The position numbers were made by a program, and so were the translations under genes. The notes below the pieces were generated by a model. That model did not search any database and was not told the origin of the DNA. It worked only from the letters and a program-made list of their open reading frames with translations. A stretch of DNA of 45,710 nt from JAGOEF01 sp964511665 (lineage in GTDB: Bacteria > Bacteroidota > Bacteroidia > Bacteroidales > ML635J-15): NCBI GenBank assembly GCA_964511665.1, contig CAZEHA010000028.1, positions 1-45,710 on the forward strand. The letters are read 5' to 3'. Of this stretch, positions 1 to 8,944 are shown one piece after another. Positions within the stretch are counted from its first letter, which is position 1. Each line of letters begins with the position of its first letter.

Positions 1-1
1 C

Positions 2-685
2 AATGAATTACAAATAATTTCAATACATGGCGATACCATTAGCCTTTCGAATGGCGGTTTTGTGAGGCTTCCAACAGGCCAAAACCCGGGTGATATGAGG
101 TATTGGAATGGGACTTCGTGGAAGTTGATTCCCGGAGGACAAGAATCGCAGGTATTAATGTGGCGCAACAACAAACCGCAATGGTGCGATATTTTTCATG
201 TAGGGTCTATGGGCCCAGCTGGAGGAACAGTGTTTTATGATAAAGGTTTTTACTCAGATGGTTGGAGATATTTGGAAGTTGCGCCTTTTGAAACAGAAAT
301 ATCTAATTATACGTCACAATGGGGGTGTAGTGGAACATTAATATCAGGAGCAGATGGCCCCAATATAGGAGATGGAGAACAGAATACTACTGACATTGTA
401 AGTGGTTGCTCAGAAATTAATATTTATGCAAGGATATGTTTTGATTTAGTATATAATGGTTATGATGATTGGTTTTTACCTTCGAAGGAAGAGTTGGTTT
501 TACTTAGAAATAATTTATACTTGAAAGGATGGGGAGTTCTATGTGTAAATTATACATGGTATCATTCTTCCACTGAAATTAATGAAACTCAATATTATAG
601 TTATAATCTGGGTAATGGAAGTTTTGACTGGAGAATGAAGTTCTCGACTGGTAGTGGTGCAACTAGGGCAATAAGAAAGTTTTAA
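2..685 (+). CDS. DUF1566 (Lcl C-terminal) domain protein, 5'-truncated by window edge
   Basis: The reading frame is open from base 2. The first GTG (62) is internal, because the upstream codons read NELQIISIHGDTISLSNGG, a phrase typical of the stalk region of Bacteroidota surface proteins. The C-terminal part has the DUF1566 pattern: GGTVFYDKG, then an aromatic-rich stretch, GEQNTTDIV, ARICFDL, NGYDDWFLPSKEEL, and a closing RAIRKF. Proteins of this type are exported, and the domain is a C-type-lectin-like or sulfatase-modifying-like fold of unknown ligand. The next gene starts 2 bp after the stop, so it is probably the first visible gene of an operon with the lipoprotein and the caspase-like gene. 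The true start and any signal peptide are outside the window. Confidence 0.75.
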   Translation, partial: NELQIISIHGDTISLSNGGFVRLPTGQNPGDMRYWNGTSWKLIPGGQESQVLMWRNNKPQWCDIFHVGSMGPAGGTVFYDKGFYSDGWRYLEVAPFETEISNYTSQWGCSGTLISGADGPNIGDGEQNTTDIVSGCSEINIYARICFDLVYNGYDDWFLPSKEELVLLRNNLYLKGWGVLCVNYTWYHSSTEINETQYYSYNLGNGSFDWRMKFSTGSGATRAIRKF

Positions 686-687
686 AA

Positions 688-1668
688 ATGAGAGTGATAA
701 CTAAATATTGTGATATTATTCTAAAATTATTCTGCATAGTTCTTATTTTGAACAGTTGTGAAAGAATAAAAATTGATAGGATAAACAAAGCTACAACAGG
801 TGCGAATTCAAATCAGAATAATTATTTGATCATTCAATCAGCACTTCTCGATTTTGCGACTGACAATAACATCAAATATGGTCATTGTATAGGCTTAAAT
901 CAGTACCCGGATATTATAAGTAAAGTTTCAGATTATACTGGCAATCAAAGAATAATTTTTTCGGATACCTTAACCGATTTGGTTCATAACCAGTTGTATT
1001 ATTACAGGCCTTACATAAAAAATGATGCAGAAATAACCTACGGAGAAACGAGTAGTTTCATTGCAGTGTTTAACCCTGAAGTAGTAAGTTTTTCAAGTTT
1101 TCAGGCCAGTGTTTTAGAATATAATAAAATGATGTTTGCCTGTATTCTAGATGGCAAAGGATCATTCAGTATCGAAAGTTATGGATATATGCTTAGAAAC
1201 TCTACTAGGCAAACCGAGTGGATTACTAGTGAATATAACGGTTTGTATCCCGACCTTTACTCTGATACTGTAAATGGAATTATTGCCGGAGATATATACG
1301 AATTGAAAATTTTTATTAAACCGGCTAACTATGTAAAAGTACTGTCAGAAACATTTCAGATAACTATTAACCTTTTACAAGTTACTACAGGTTCACATAT
1401 GTTACTGAACAATAATTCAGTACGACTGTATGGAGAAATCATCAAAGGTTCTTTGCCGGTAAACGATCATGGCTTTTGTTACAGTTACACCAATTCGAAC
1501 CCCGATTTAAACGATATGTCGTTTTCGCTGGGAGAAAACACAAACCAACAATTTCATGCAAATATCACTAACCTTGCGCCTAATCTTACTTATTATTACC
1601 GAGCATACGGAATGGAAGACAACCGCATTACTTATGGAGACATTGAACAATTTATTATAACGGAATAA
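688..1668 (+). CDS. Hypothetical lipoprotein with fibronectin-like repeats
   Basis: The 326-residue product begins with a charged, then hydrophobic segment ending in the lipobox LNSC (Cys near residue 24), so it is probably a lipoprotein. Two phrases, YYYRPYIKNDAEITYGE and YYYRAYGMEDNRITYGD, match the end strands of the fibronectin-like repeats common in Bacteroidota surface proteins. No catalytic motif is visible. It starts 2 bp after the DUF1566 gene and ends 1 bp before the caspase-like gene, so the three are almost certainly cotranscribed. I cannot give a specific function. A structural or ligand-binding role at the cell surface is an inference. Confidence 0.7.
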   Translation: MRVITKYCDIILKLFCIVLILNSCERIKIDRINKATTGANSNQNNYLIIQSALLDFATDNNIKYGHCIGLNQYPDIISKVSDYTGNQRIIFSDTLTDLVHNQLYYYRPYIKNDAEITYGETSSFIAVFNPEVVSFSSFQASVLEYNKMMFACILDGKGSFSIESYGYMLRNSTRQTEWITSEYNGLYPDLYSDTVNGIIAGDIYELKIFIKPANYVKVLSETFQITINLLQVTTGSHMLLNNNSVRLYGEIIKGSLPVNDHGFCYSYTNSNPDLNDMSFSLGENTNQQFHANITNLAPNLTYYYRAYGMEDNRITYGDIEQFIITE

Positions 1669-1669
1669 C

Positions 1670-4009
1670 ATGAGAATTGCATACACCATACTGTTCCTGT
1701 TAATTGCAACAATTGGGTTTTCTCAATTTTACCAGGAAAATAAAACCAAAATTGAAAATGTTTCAATTACTTATGATGGAGCATTTATCTCAGTATTCTA
1801 CGATATAACCAATTGTTCAGCATCAGATGTTTTTTTTGTAAACATCCAATTCTATTATGAGGGAAAATCGGGTCAGGAAATTAAAGCCAAAACTTTTTCG
1901 GGCGACATTGGGTTTGTGCAATGTGGTTTGCAGAAAAAAGTGAACTGGGACTTTAAAGCCGATAGCATTTATTTTAATAAGGAGATTTATGTTAAAATTG
2001 TAGCAGAACCAAAAATAAAAACAAATTTACCTGTCCATATTGCGAAATCGTTGGTTTTACCGGGATGGGGAGATGTAAGACTTAGTAAAACATACTTGCC
2101 TTTTGTTTACAGCCTTACCGGATACGGTTCTGTTGCCGCAGCTTTTGTTCTCAACAAACATGCAGTAAAAAACTACGAAAACTACACAACAACCAACAAT
2201 GTCGATTTGGTTGACTCCTACTATAAGAAGGCTCAAACATTCAACACATTATCGTATATCGCTGCCGGTGTTGCCGTTGCATCATGGGTTGCCGACATAA
2301 CCGGAATAGTTATTAAATCGCAAAGAATTAGAAACCATAAAATTGAATATGATAATTATTATTATCAAAAAACACAGGAGCAAAAACTGATTGCTCAAAG
2401 CAATTCAAGATATATAAATACAACCGAGGCCGTGATTCCTCCCTATATTAAAATCCATGAAACTACATTAAAGTTTATCGACGAAGGCGGAAACCAGTGC
2501 TTGAATGCAGGTGAAAAGGCGGTAATTGAGTTCAGCATTCGAAACATTGGAAAAGGTGTTGCAAACAATTTAGTGCTAAAGTGCAATACAGATGCATTTG
2601 TCCGTGGATTAGAATATCAAAAAGAAATCCCCTTAGGAAACTTGAAACCAAACGAAGAAAAGCTTATTGCAATACCTCTTAGGTCTTCGATGGAAATCCC
2701 GACCGGACTTATTACATTGAATATAGAAATTGACGAAGCACTTGGGTTTAGCCCGGAACCGGTTTTTATTACATTTGCTTCGAAAGCTTTTCAGGAACCA
2801 CAAATTGTTATTGCCGACCATAAGTTCACCATAGAGGGAGGAGGTAAGGCCGAAAAAGGTAAAGTTATCAATGCTGAGGTTATTGTTCAGAACATTGGTC
2901 AGGGTATAGGCGAAAAGATAAATGTTGGTTTTGTGTTGCCGGAGAATGTGGTCGAAATAGGCGACAGAATTTTTTACATTGAATCGCTCGCCCCCAACGA
3001 AAAGAAAATTGTCAATTTTGAATTTATTGTAAAAAGGAATTTTGTTGGTAATGAGGTTTCGGTTTTGGTTAATCTTGGCGAAAAGTATGGCAAGTACTCG
3101 AAGAAGAACAATGAATTTTTGTTTGAGCTTGACGAAATGCTCGATAAAACCCCGATTGTTGTTCAGCCCATTAACGACGACACGCAAATTACAGTCGCCT
3201 CTTTCAAGTCGGATATTGACCAGAATATACCTCTTACCGGAAAAGAAAACACAAAGCTGTATGTTTTAATAATTGGCAACGAAGACTATAAATCGTTTCA
3301 GACAGGGTTGAAAGCTGAGGTGAATGTTGATTACGCTATCAATGATGCCAGGACATTCTATCAATATGCTGTAAAGACGCTGGGTGCTCCTGAGAAAAAC
3401 ATTGAGATACTCGAAAATGCAACATCAGGGCAAATGCGGCAGATAATTACCAAATTCAATACCATTGCCGAGATTGTTGGGAAAGATGCCGAAATCATTG
3501 TGTATTACGCGGGCCATGGCCTGCCCGATGAAAAAACCAAAGAGCCCTACCTCATTCCTGTCGACGTTAACGGTTCCGATTTAACCAATGCAATTTCGCT
3601 GGATTATTTGTTCGAGAAGCTCACTGAATACAAAGTAAAACGAGTTACGGTTATTTTGGATGCTTGCTTTAGCGGAGGAGCGCGAAATCAGAGTTTAATT
3701 GCCAACCGTGGGGTAATTGTTGAGCCCGAAAGCGGCGAGCTTTTTGGAAATTTGGTAGTTTTCAGCTCCAGTGCTGGTTCCGAATCAAGCAGTAGCTATT
3801 CCGATAAATTTCATGGCTTATTTACCTATTATTTCTTGAAGAAAATGCAGGAAACCAGTGGTCGGATAAGCTACAAAGAAATGATTGATTACCTCGAAAA
3901 CACAGTAAAGCTTGAATCGGTAATTATTAACAACAAGCTTCAAACCCCCAATGTACAATTCAGCAAAGATGTTTCCGGCGAGTGGGAAGAATGGAAGTTT
4001 GTGGAGTAG
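1670..4009 (+). CDS. Secreted caspase-family (peptidase C14) protein
   Basis: The 779-residue product starts with a signal peptide (MRIAYTILFLLIATIGFSQ). An N-terminal region of about 230 residues has a PGWGD motif and two hydrophobic segments, as in DUF5683-like proteins. Two CARDB-like beta domains follow (about residues 260-500, with the phrase IRNIGKGVANN and later VQNIGQGIGEK). The C-terminal third is the caspase-fold peptidase: the catalytic His lies in YYAGHGLPDE (His616) and the catalytic Cys in LDACFSGG (Cys666). Cleavage after basic residues is usual for the family, but the substrate here is unknown. The exported location argues against a cytoplasmic abortive-infection effector. The start is 1 bp after the previous gene, so the two are probably cotranscribed. 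Confidence 0.85.
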   Translation: MRIAYTILFLLIATIGFSQFYQENKTKIENVSITYDGAFISVFYDITNCSASDVFFVNIQFYYEGKSGQEIKAKTFSGDIGFVQCGLQKKVNWDFKADSIYFNKEIYVKIVAEPKIKTNLPVHIAKSLVLPGWGDVRLSKTYLPFVYSLTGYGSVAAAFVLNKHAVKNYENYTTTNNVDLVDSYYKKAQTFNTLSYIAAGVAVASWVADITGIVIKSQRIRNHKIEYDNYYYQKTQEQKLIAQSNSRYINTTEAVIPPYIKIHETTLKFIDEGGNQCLNAGEKAVIEFSIRNIGKGVANNLVLKCNTDAFVRGLEYQKEIPLGNLKPNEEKLIAIPLRSSMEIPTGLITLNIEIDEALGFSPEPVFITFASKAFQEPQIVIADHKFTIEGGGKAEKGKVINAEVIVQNIGQGIGEKINVGFVLPENVVEIGDRIFYIESLAPNEKKIVNFEFIVKRNFVGNEVSVLVNLGEKYGKYSKKNNEFLFELDEMLDKTPIVVQPINDDTQITVASFKSDIDQNIPLTGKENTKLYVLIIGNEDYKSFQTGLKAEVNVDYAINDARTFYQYAVKTLGAPEKNIEILENATSGQMRQIITKFNTIAEIVGKDAEIIVYYAGHGLPDEKTKEPYLIPVDVNGSDLTNAISLDYLFEKLTEYKVKRVTVILDACFSGGARNQSLIANRGVIVEPESGELFGNLVVFSSSAGSESSSSYSDKFHGLFTYYFLKKMQETSGRISYKEMIDYLENTVKLESVIINNKLQTPNVQFSKDVSGEWEEWKFVE

Positions 4010-4031
4010 AATAAAGCTTGAGAATTTATTT

Positions 4032-4766
4032 ATGAATATTTCAGAAATCGAAAAAAACAAAAAACACCTTATATCAGGCTCTGACCTTCCTAAGTATTTA
4101 TTGGATGAAATTTTTAATTATTTACCTAAAAAAGAGAAATTAATTGGAGTTGAATATCGAATATTTTGTTGGTTAATATCTCAATATCATTACCCTTGCG
4201 ATTTGGAATTGGATTTACCTAAGATTGCTAATCCCAAAGCAATGGAAGAAGAAGAATTCGTTTCAAAATATGTTAACTCGGATAGACGGAAGGAACTTTA
4301 CTCTCACTTAAAAGATTTAGCTATCTGCATTACTGAAACTCACGGCATTAAAAAATTTAAAGTACTCATTGGCGGAAGTTATACTGATCAAGAAACCCCA
4401 ATGCCCAATGACTTAGATGCTGCATTATTGGTTCCGCAAAATGAAATTGGTGAATACTATTGCAACGAAAGGTTCTATCTATCTGAAAGACTATTAGCGC
4501 AAATCGGTTGTGATTTAAACCTGCGTGGTAAGCTAGATTTTGCTTTTGTTTCAATAGACTCAACTGTAAAAAAATTTAGAACATATAACAGACTGGTACT
4601 TCTTAGTAACCTAGCTTTAAAAAAAGATAAGGACAAGTTGTCAAATCAAGATAACTCCTTTGTACTTGGAGAAAATAAATTCACCCTTCGTGATGTAATT
4701 GAGTTAGATTTTACTAAAGAAACAAACACCAAAGATTCGTTCAACATTAAGGTAGATCAAGATTAA
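4032..4766 (+). CDS. DUF6932 family nucleotidyltransferase-like protein
   Basis: The product is 244 residues from the ATG at 4032. An in-frame ATG at 3951 is rejected because it lies inside the caspase gene and adds a tail unlike the family. The central phrase GGSYTDQETPMPNDLDAALLV has the G-S-x(n)-D-x-D layout of minimal nucleotidyltransferases and fits DUF6932. Related minimal nucleotidyltransferases act in toxin-antitoxin pairs, but no HEPN partner is adjacent. The gene starts 22 bp after the caspase gene and ends 31 bp before hsdM. The function is inferred from the motif only. Confidence 0.6.
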   Translation: MNISEIEKNKKHLISGSDLPKYLLDEIFNYLPKKEKLIGVEYRIFCWLISQYHYPCDLELDLPKIANPKAMEEEEFVSKYVNSDRRKELYSHLKDLAICITETHGIKKFKVLIGGSYTDQETPMPNDLDAALLVPQNEIGEYYCNERFYLSERLLAQIGCDLNLRGKLDFAFVSIDSTVKKFRTYNRLVLLSNLALKKDKDKLSNQDNSFVLGENKFTLRDVIELDFTKETNTKDSFNIKVDQD

Positions 4767-4797
4767 AGATTTAATTTAGTCGCTTGAAATTTTAAAT

Positions 4798-7260
4798 ATG
4801 GCAATTAAGAAATCAGAATTATACAGCTCCATTTGGGCAAGTTGCGACGAGCTGAGAGGCGGAATGGATGCAAGTCAGTACAAGGATTATGTATTGACTT
4901 TGTTGTTTGTAAAATATGTATCGGACAAATACGAGAATGACCCCGACGGATTAATTGAGATTCCCGAAGATGGCAGTTTCAAAGACATGATTGCTTTGAA
5001 ACACAACAAAGAGATTGGCGACAAGATGAACACCATTATTGGGGCATTGGCAAAAGCCAACGACCTTGTGGGGGTGATTGATGTAGCCGACTTCAACGAT
5101 GATGAAAAACTTGGAAAAGGGCAGGAAATGGTTGACCGCCTGACCAAGCTGATTGCCATTTTTGAAAAACCTGCGCTTGATTTTAGTAAAAACCGTGCCG
5201 GTGGCGATGATATTCTGGGCGATGCCTTTGAATACCTGATGAAAAACTTTGCCACCGAAAGCGGTAAAAGCAAAGGCCAATTCTATACTCCAAGCGAGGT
5301 AAGCCGTGTATTGGCAAAAGTTCTGGGAATTACCGACCCTAAAAACTCAACAACCTTTTATGACCCCACCTGTGGTTCGGGTTCACTACTCTTAAAGGTA
5401 ATAGACGAAGCTGATGGCAAAGGTTCTATTTACGGACAGGAAAAAGATGTAGCAACCGCCGCATTGGCTCGCATGAACATGATTCTGCACGGTATTGAGG
5501 GACACGAAATCCACCGTGGACAAAGTACCCTTTCAGACCCGTTCTTCAAAAACAAAGACGGCTATCTGAGAACCTTCGATTATGTGGTAGCCAATCCGCC
5601 TTTTTCATCGAAAAACTGGGTAAATGGTTTCGACCCGCAAAACGACCTTTACGGACGCTTTGAAAAGGACGAAGAAGAAAGTGCAAAAACAGGGAAAGCG
5701 ATATACAAAACGCCACCCGAGAAAAACGGCGATTATGCTTTTTTGCTGCACATTCTTAAATCGCTTAAAAGCACAGGAAAAGGTGCTTGTATTTTACCCC
5801 ATGGTGTTTTGTTTCGTGGAAATGCCGAAGCCGAAATCCGTAAAAGCTTAATTCAGCGTGGATATATCAAAGGAATTATCGGATTCCCTGCAAACCTCTT
5901 TTTCGGCACGGGTATTCCTGCCTGTGTAATAGTATTGGATAAGGAAGGTGCCGATGTACAGACGCATGTCCATGCGTCTCCACGAGGCATTTTCATGGTT
6001 GATGCCAGCAAAGGCTTCATCAAAGACGGTAACAAAAACCGGTTGCGTGAGCAGGACATCCATAAAATTGTGGATGTTTTTACCAAACAAACCGATGTAC
6101 CCAAATACAGCCGTTTGGTAAGCATCGAAGAAATAAGCGACCCTAAGAACGATTATAATCTAAACATTCCCCGATATATCGACAGTCAGGAAACCGAAGA
6201 TATTCAGGATATTGAAGCACACTTGTTGGGTGGAATACCAAATGCCGACATTGATGCCTTAAATGAATATTGGGAAGTGTATCCATCGTTGAAAGCTGTA
6301 TTGTTTCAAGAAAGTGATAGACCAAAATATTCCAAATTATCAATTGATAATTGTCAATTAACAATTAGAGAACATCCCGAATTTACCACCTTCACACAGC
6401 AAATGGATGAAGTTTTTAAAGGCTGGAAAACCAAAAACACCGAAATATTAAAATCGCTCACCAAAGGCTTAAAGCCCAAAGAAGTTATATACCGCCTTTC
6501 GGAAGATATTCTGGCAACCTACACAGGCCATGCCCTGATGAACAAATACGATGTGTACCAGCACTTGATGGACTACTGGAACAACATTATGCAGGACGAT
6601 TGCTACTACCTTGCCGTGGAAGGCTGGAAAGCAGAACTGACCATTACCAAACAAACCAAAACCGTAACCGAATGGGATTGCGACCTGGTTCCAAAATCTT
6701 TGGTGATTGACCGCTATTTCTTAGCCGAAAAACAAGCCATTGAAAAACTTGAAGCCGAGAAAGAAGCCATTGCAGCAGAAATTACCGAACTCGAAGAAGA
6801 ACACAATACCGAAGAAGGGTTATTCGCCGATGTTCCCGATAAGGTAAACAAAGGGAATGTGCAAAAGCGATTGAAAGCAATTGATACTCCAAAATTAAAA
6901 ACTGAAAATGCCGAGGAAATAAAAGTATTAAAGGCTTATTTAAAATTGATTGATGACCAAACAGCTTTAAACAAAAAAATAAAGGAAGCCCTTGCCGAAC
7001 TCGATAAAAAGGTAATTGAACGCTACAAAACCCTTACCGAGGACGAAATAAAGCAACTGGTGGTTGAAGATAAATGGATGACCGTATTAGAGCGTAACGT
7101 AAAAACCGAAATGGAACGCATTAGCCAGCGCCTTACCCAACGCATCAAAGAATTGGCAGAACGCTACGAAACACCATTACCAAAACAAACTACAGATGTA
7201 GCCGAATTGGAAAATAAAGTTACTGCTCACCTTCAAAAAATGGGATTTGTATGGAACTAA
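4798..7260 (+). CDS. hsdM: Type I restriction-modification system methyltransferase subunit HsdM
   Basis: This N6-adenine methyltransferase subunit modifies the recognition sequence chosen by HsdS. The helical N-terminal domain (about residues 1-150) is followed by the SAM-binding motif DPTCGSG (189-195) and the catalytic NPPF (266-269). With 820 residues it is longer than the roughly 500 of E. coli HsdM; the extra C-terminal 300 residues are rich in Lys/Glu and predicted coiled coil. Two stretches look like translated short repeats: about residues 387-396 (palindrome at 5956-5983) and about 512-523 (SKLSIDNCQLTI, palindrome at 6335-6352). Both keep the frame. The last codons overlap hsdS by 10 bp, so the two are translationally coupled. 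Confidence 0.95.
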   Translation: MAIKKSELYSSIWASCDELRGGMDASQYKDYVLTLLFVKYVSDKYENDPDGLIEIPEDGSFKDMIALKHNKEIGDKMNTIIGALAKANDLVGVIDVADFNDDEKLGKGQEMVDRLTKLIAIFEKPALDFSKNRAGGDDILGDAFEYLMKNFATESGKSKGQFYTPSEVSRVLAKVLGITDPKNSTTFYDPTCGSGSLLLKVIDEADGKGSIYGQEKDVATAALARMNMILHGIEGHEIHRGQSTLSDPFFKNKDGYLRTFDYVVANPPFSSKNWVNGFDPQNDLYGRFEKDEEESAKTGKAIYKTPPEKNGDYAFLLHILKSLKSTGKGACILPHGVLFRGNAEAEIRKSLIQRGYIKGIIGFPANLFFGTGIPACVIVLDKEGADVQTHVHASPRGIFMVDASKGFIKDGNKNRLREQDIHKIVDVFTKQTDVPKYSRLVSIEEISDPKNDYNLNIPRYIDSQETEDIQDIEAHLLGGIPNADIDALNEYWEVYPSLKAVLFQESDRPKYSKLSIDNCQLTIREHPEFTTFTQQMDEVFKGWKTKNTEILKSLTKGLKPKEVIYRLSEDILATYTGHALMNKYDVYQHLMDYWNNIMQDDCYYLAVEGWKAELTITKQTKTVTEWDCDLVPKSLVIDRYFLAEKQAIEKLEAEKEAIAAEITELEEEHNTEEGLFADVPDKVNKGNVQKRLKAIDTPKLKTENAEEIKVLKAYLKLIDDQTALNKKIKEALAELDKKVIERYKTLTEDEIKQLVVEDKWMTVLERNVKTEMERISQRLTQRIKELAERYETPLPKQTTDVAELENKVTAHLQKMGFVWN
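5956..5983. repeat. Degenerate GTAGAGACGC-type palindrome inside hsdM
   Basis: GACGCATG, a 2-bp loop and CATGCGTC form a hairpin with partly matching outer arms (GTACA and TCCAC). The sequence is a diverged copy of the palindrome at 8657-8684. It is translated as about nine residues between the strand VIVLDKEG and the conserved GIFMVDASKGF block, where family members usually have only a short loop. Confidence 0.65.
6335..6367. repeat. AATTATCAATTGATAATT palindromic repeat inside hsdM
   Basis: Bases 6335-6352 form a perfect 18-bp palindrome, followed by AATTGTCAATTAACAATT, a second near-palindrome. The translated peptide LSIDNCQLTI resembles a phrase that recurs as a repeat-derived insert in unrelated Bacteroidota proteins (recalled, not searched). 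It lies between two conserved parts of HsdM. Confidence 0.6.
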
Positions 7261-8483
7261 GAGAAGGTTATAAAAATACTGAGGTGGGTGTTATCCCTGA
7301 GGATTGGGAAGTGAAATCCATAATGGGTATTACTACTGATATGCTTCAAGGAGTGAACACCGCTATTGATATTCCAGAATATGTTGAAAGTGGTTATCCA
7401 ATGTTGAAAGCAAACAATATTATCGATGGAGAGGTTAATTTTTCAACTTCTGACCATATTTCGGACAAAACATATCAAGGATATAGTGATAGATTTAAAA
7501 TTAAGAAGGACGACTTTTTATTTTCAAATATTGGAGCAAGATTAGGAACAGGTTCATTGATGAAAACAAGCACAGAGTGCAGTTTTGCTTGGAATGTTAT
7601 GAGAATAATTCCTAATCAGAAAATAGTTAAACCAGAGTTCCTTAGCTGTATAATGAACTCACCTGCATTATTTAAGGAAATAAAGAAAAACGAATCGGGC
7701 TCTGGGATGGGTTTTGTTCCTAAAAATGTTCTTCAAACACTTACATTCCCAATTCCAACAAATTTAATCGAACAAACCGCCATAGCCACCGCCCTAAGCG
7801 ATGCCGATGCCCTGATAAACAGCCTCGAAAAACTCATTGCAAAAAAACGCAACATCAAACAAGGGGTAATGCAACAATTGCTAAAACCGAAAGAAGGTTG
7901 GGAAACTAGGACACTAAAAGAATTGGCAAGATATAGAAGAGGTAGTTTTCCACAACCTTATGGACTTGACAAGTGGTATGACGATACTAATGGATTTCCA
8001 TTTGTACAAGTATTTGATGTTGATGATAATTTTCAATTGAAAAATGAGACGAAAAGAAGGATAAGCAAAGAAGCACAGGATATGAGTGTATACATTGCCA
8101 AAGGCTCAGTAATTATTACTTTACAAGGTTCAATTGGCAGAATTGCGATTACGCAATATGATGCTTATGTGGATAGGACATTGTTGTTCTTTGAAAGTTT
8201 TATTGTGCCATTTGATAAGTACTTTTTTTTGTTATCAATTTTTAATCTGTTTGAAAAAGAAAAGGAAAAGGCACCAGGTGGAATTATTAAAACAATTACA
8301 AAGGAGGCTCTTTCAAGTTTTACGATATCATATCCCCAAATTAAAGAACAAGCCCGCATAGCCACCATCCTTTCCGATATGGATGCCGAAATACAGGCAT
8401 TGGTAACCAAACTGGAGAAATACCGCAACATAAAACTGGGTATGATGCAGAATTTATTAACTGGTAAAATAAGATTAGTATAA
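7251..8483 (+). CDS. hsdS: Type I restriction-modification system specificity subunit HsdS
   Basis: HsdS chooses the bipartite target of the HsdMSR complex. The 410 residues hold two target recognition domains: one after NTEVGVIPEDWEVKSI (residues about 5-170) and one after EGWETRTLKELARYRRG (about 215-370). Each is followed by a conserved helix, IATALSDADALINSLEKLI and IATILSDMDAEIQALVTKL. The two helices set the spacing between the half-sites. The start overlaps the end of hsdM by 10 bp. The stop TAA shares its last base with the ATG of the next ORF. No second hsdS copy or inverted half-gene is in the window, so I see no sign of shuffling. Confidence 0.93.
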   Translation: MELREGYKNTEVGVIPEDWEVKSIMGITTDMLQGVNTAIDIPEYVESGYPMLKANNIIDGEVNFSTSDHISDKTYQGYSDRFKIKKDDFLFSNIGARLGTGSLMKTSTECSFAWNVMRIIPNQKIVKPEFLSCIMNSPALFKEIKKNESGSGMGFVPKNVLQTLTFPIPTNLIEQTAIATALSDADALINSLEKLIAKKRNIKQGVMQQLLKPKEGWETRTLKELARYRRGSFPQPYGLDKWYDDTNGFPFVQVFDVDDNFQLKNETKRRISKEAQDMSVYIAKGSVIITLQGSIGRIAITQYDAYVDRTLLFFESFIVPFDKYFFLLSIFNLFEKEKEKAPGGIIKTITKEALSSFTISYPQIKEQARIATILSDMDAEIQALVTKLEKYRNIKLGMMQNLLTGKIRLV

Positions 8484-8944
8484 TGGATAAATTCCAAAAT
8501 AAATACCGCATACCATCGGCACGATTGCAGGGGTGGGATTATTCGCAAAATGGGGTGTATTTCATTACCATTTGCACAGCTGGTCGCGAATGTTTATTTG
8601 GGGATATAATTGTAGAAACGTACGACGTAGAGACGCACGGTTTGCATGGTTTGCACGTAGAGACGCACGGCCGTGCGTCTCTACAAACCCAACAAATAAT
8701 CCAACGCACGGGCGTTGCCTATCGTTCGCCAAAATCAATTTCATCGTTTGTCGCGGGATTCAAATCATCGGCGACCAAACATATTAACGAATTGCGAGGA
8801 ACACCAAAATTACCTGTTTGGCAACCCCGTTTTCACGACCATATAATCCGCAACGATGCCGAATATCAACGCATCGCAAATTATATTGATACCAACCCCG
8901 AAAATTGGGAAACAGATAATTTTTTCAAATCAAAAGAATCATGA
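8483..8944 (+). CDS. REP-associated Y1 transposase (RAYT) remnant lacking the HUH motif, open frame kept
   Basis: The N-terminus (NKYRIPSARLQGWDYSQNGVY, then FITICTAGRECLFGDI) and C-terminus (VWQPRFHDHIIRNDAEYQRI, then ANYIDTNPENW) are clear matches to RAYT-type IS200-like transposases. The catalytic Tyr helix survives. Intact relatives have a middle region of roughly 60-80 residues with a PNHVHG motif that holds the metal. Here it is missing and replaced by a stretch encoded by the palindromic repeat at 8627-8684 (YDVETHGLHGLHVETHGRAS). The protein is 153 residues and should not be catalytic. Even so the frame is open, its start overlaps the hsdS stop by 1 bp, and its stop overlaps hsdR by 4 bp (ATGA). 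Selection for translational coupling could explain the preserved frame. Confidence 0.75.
   Translation: MDKFQNKYRIPSARLQGWDYSQNGVYFITICTAGRECLFGDIIVETYDVETHGLHGLHVETHGRASLQTQQIIQRTGVAYRSPKSISSFVAGFKSSATKHINELRGTPKLPVWQPRFHDHIIRNDAEYQRIANYIDTNPENWETDNFFKSKES
8627..8684. repeat. GTAGAGACGCACGG direct repeat and perfect 28-bp palindrome
   Basis: The 14-mer GTAGAGACGCACGG occurs at 8627-8640 and again at 8657-8670, and its reverse complement follows directly at 8671-8684. This gives a perfect 28-bp palindrome at 8657-8684. The element sits inside the RAYT ORF exactly where the HUH region is missing. A degenerate copy lies in hsdM (5956-5983). It looks like a REP-type unit that a RAYT would be expected to mobilise. 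Confidence 0.8.

Noticed and set aside
3482..3690. Cytoplasmic defence caspase
   Set aside because: The His/Cys dyad is real, but the protein has a signal peptide and exported beta domains, so a cytoplasmic abortive-infection role does not fit.
3951..4031. Upstream start for the DUF6932 gene
   Set aside because: It lies within the caspase coding region in another frame, and the added residues do not resemble the family.
6335..6367. CRISPR-like repeat
   Set aside because: There is a single locus with no spacers or regular array, and it is translated within hsdM.
7251..8483. Phase-variable hsdS shuffling by the nearby tyrosine recombinase
   Set aside because: Only one complete hsdS is present, with no inverted partial copy and no inverted repeats flanking the recognition domains. 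The recombinase lies next to the tRNA as an integrase would.
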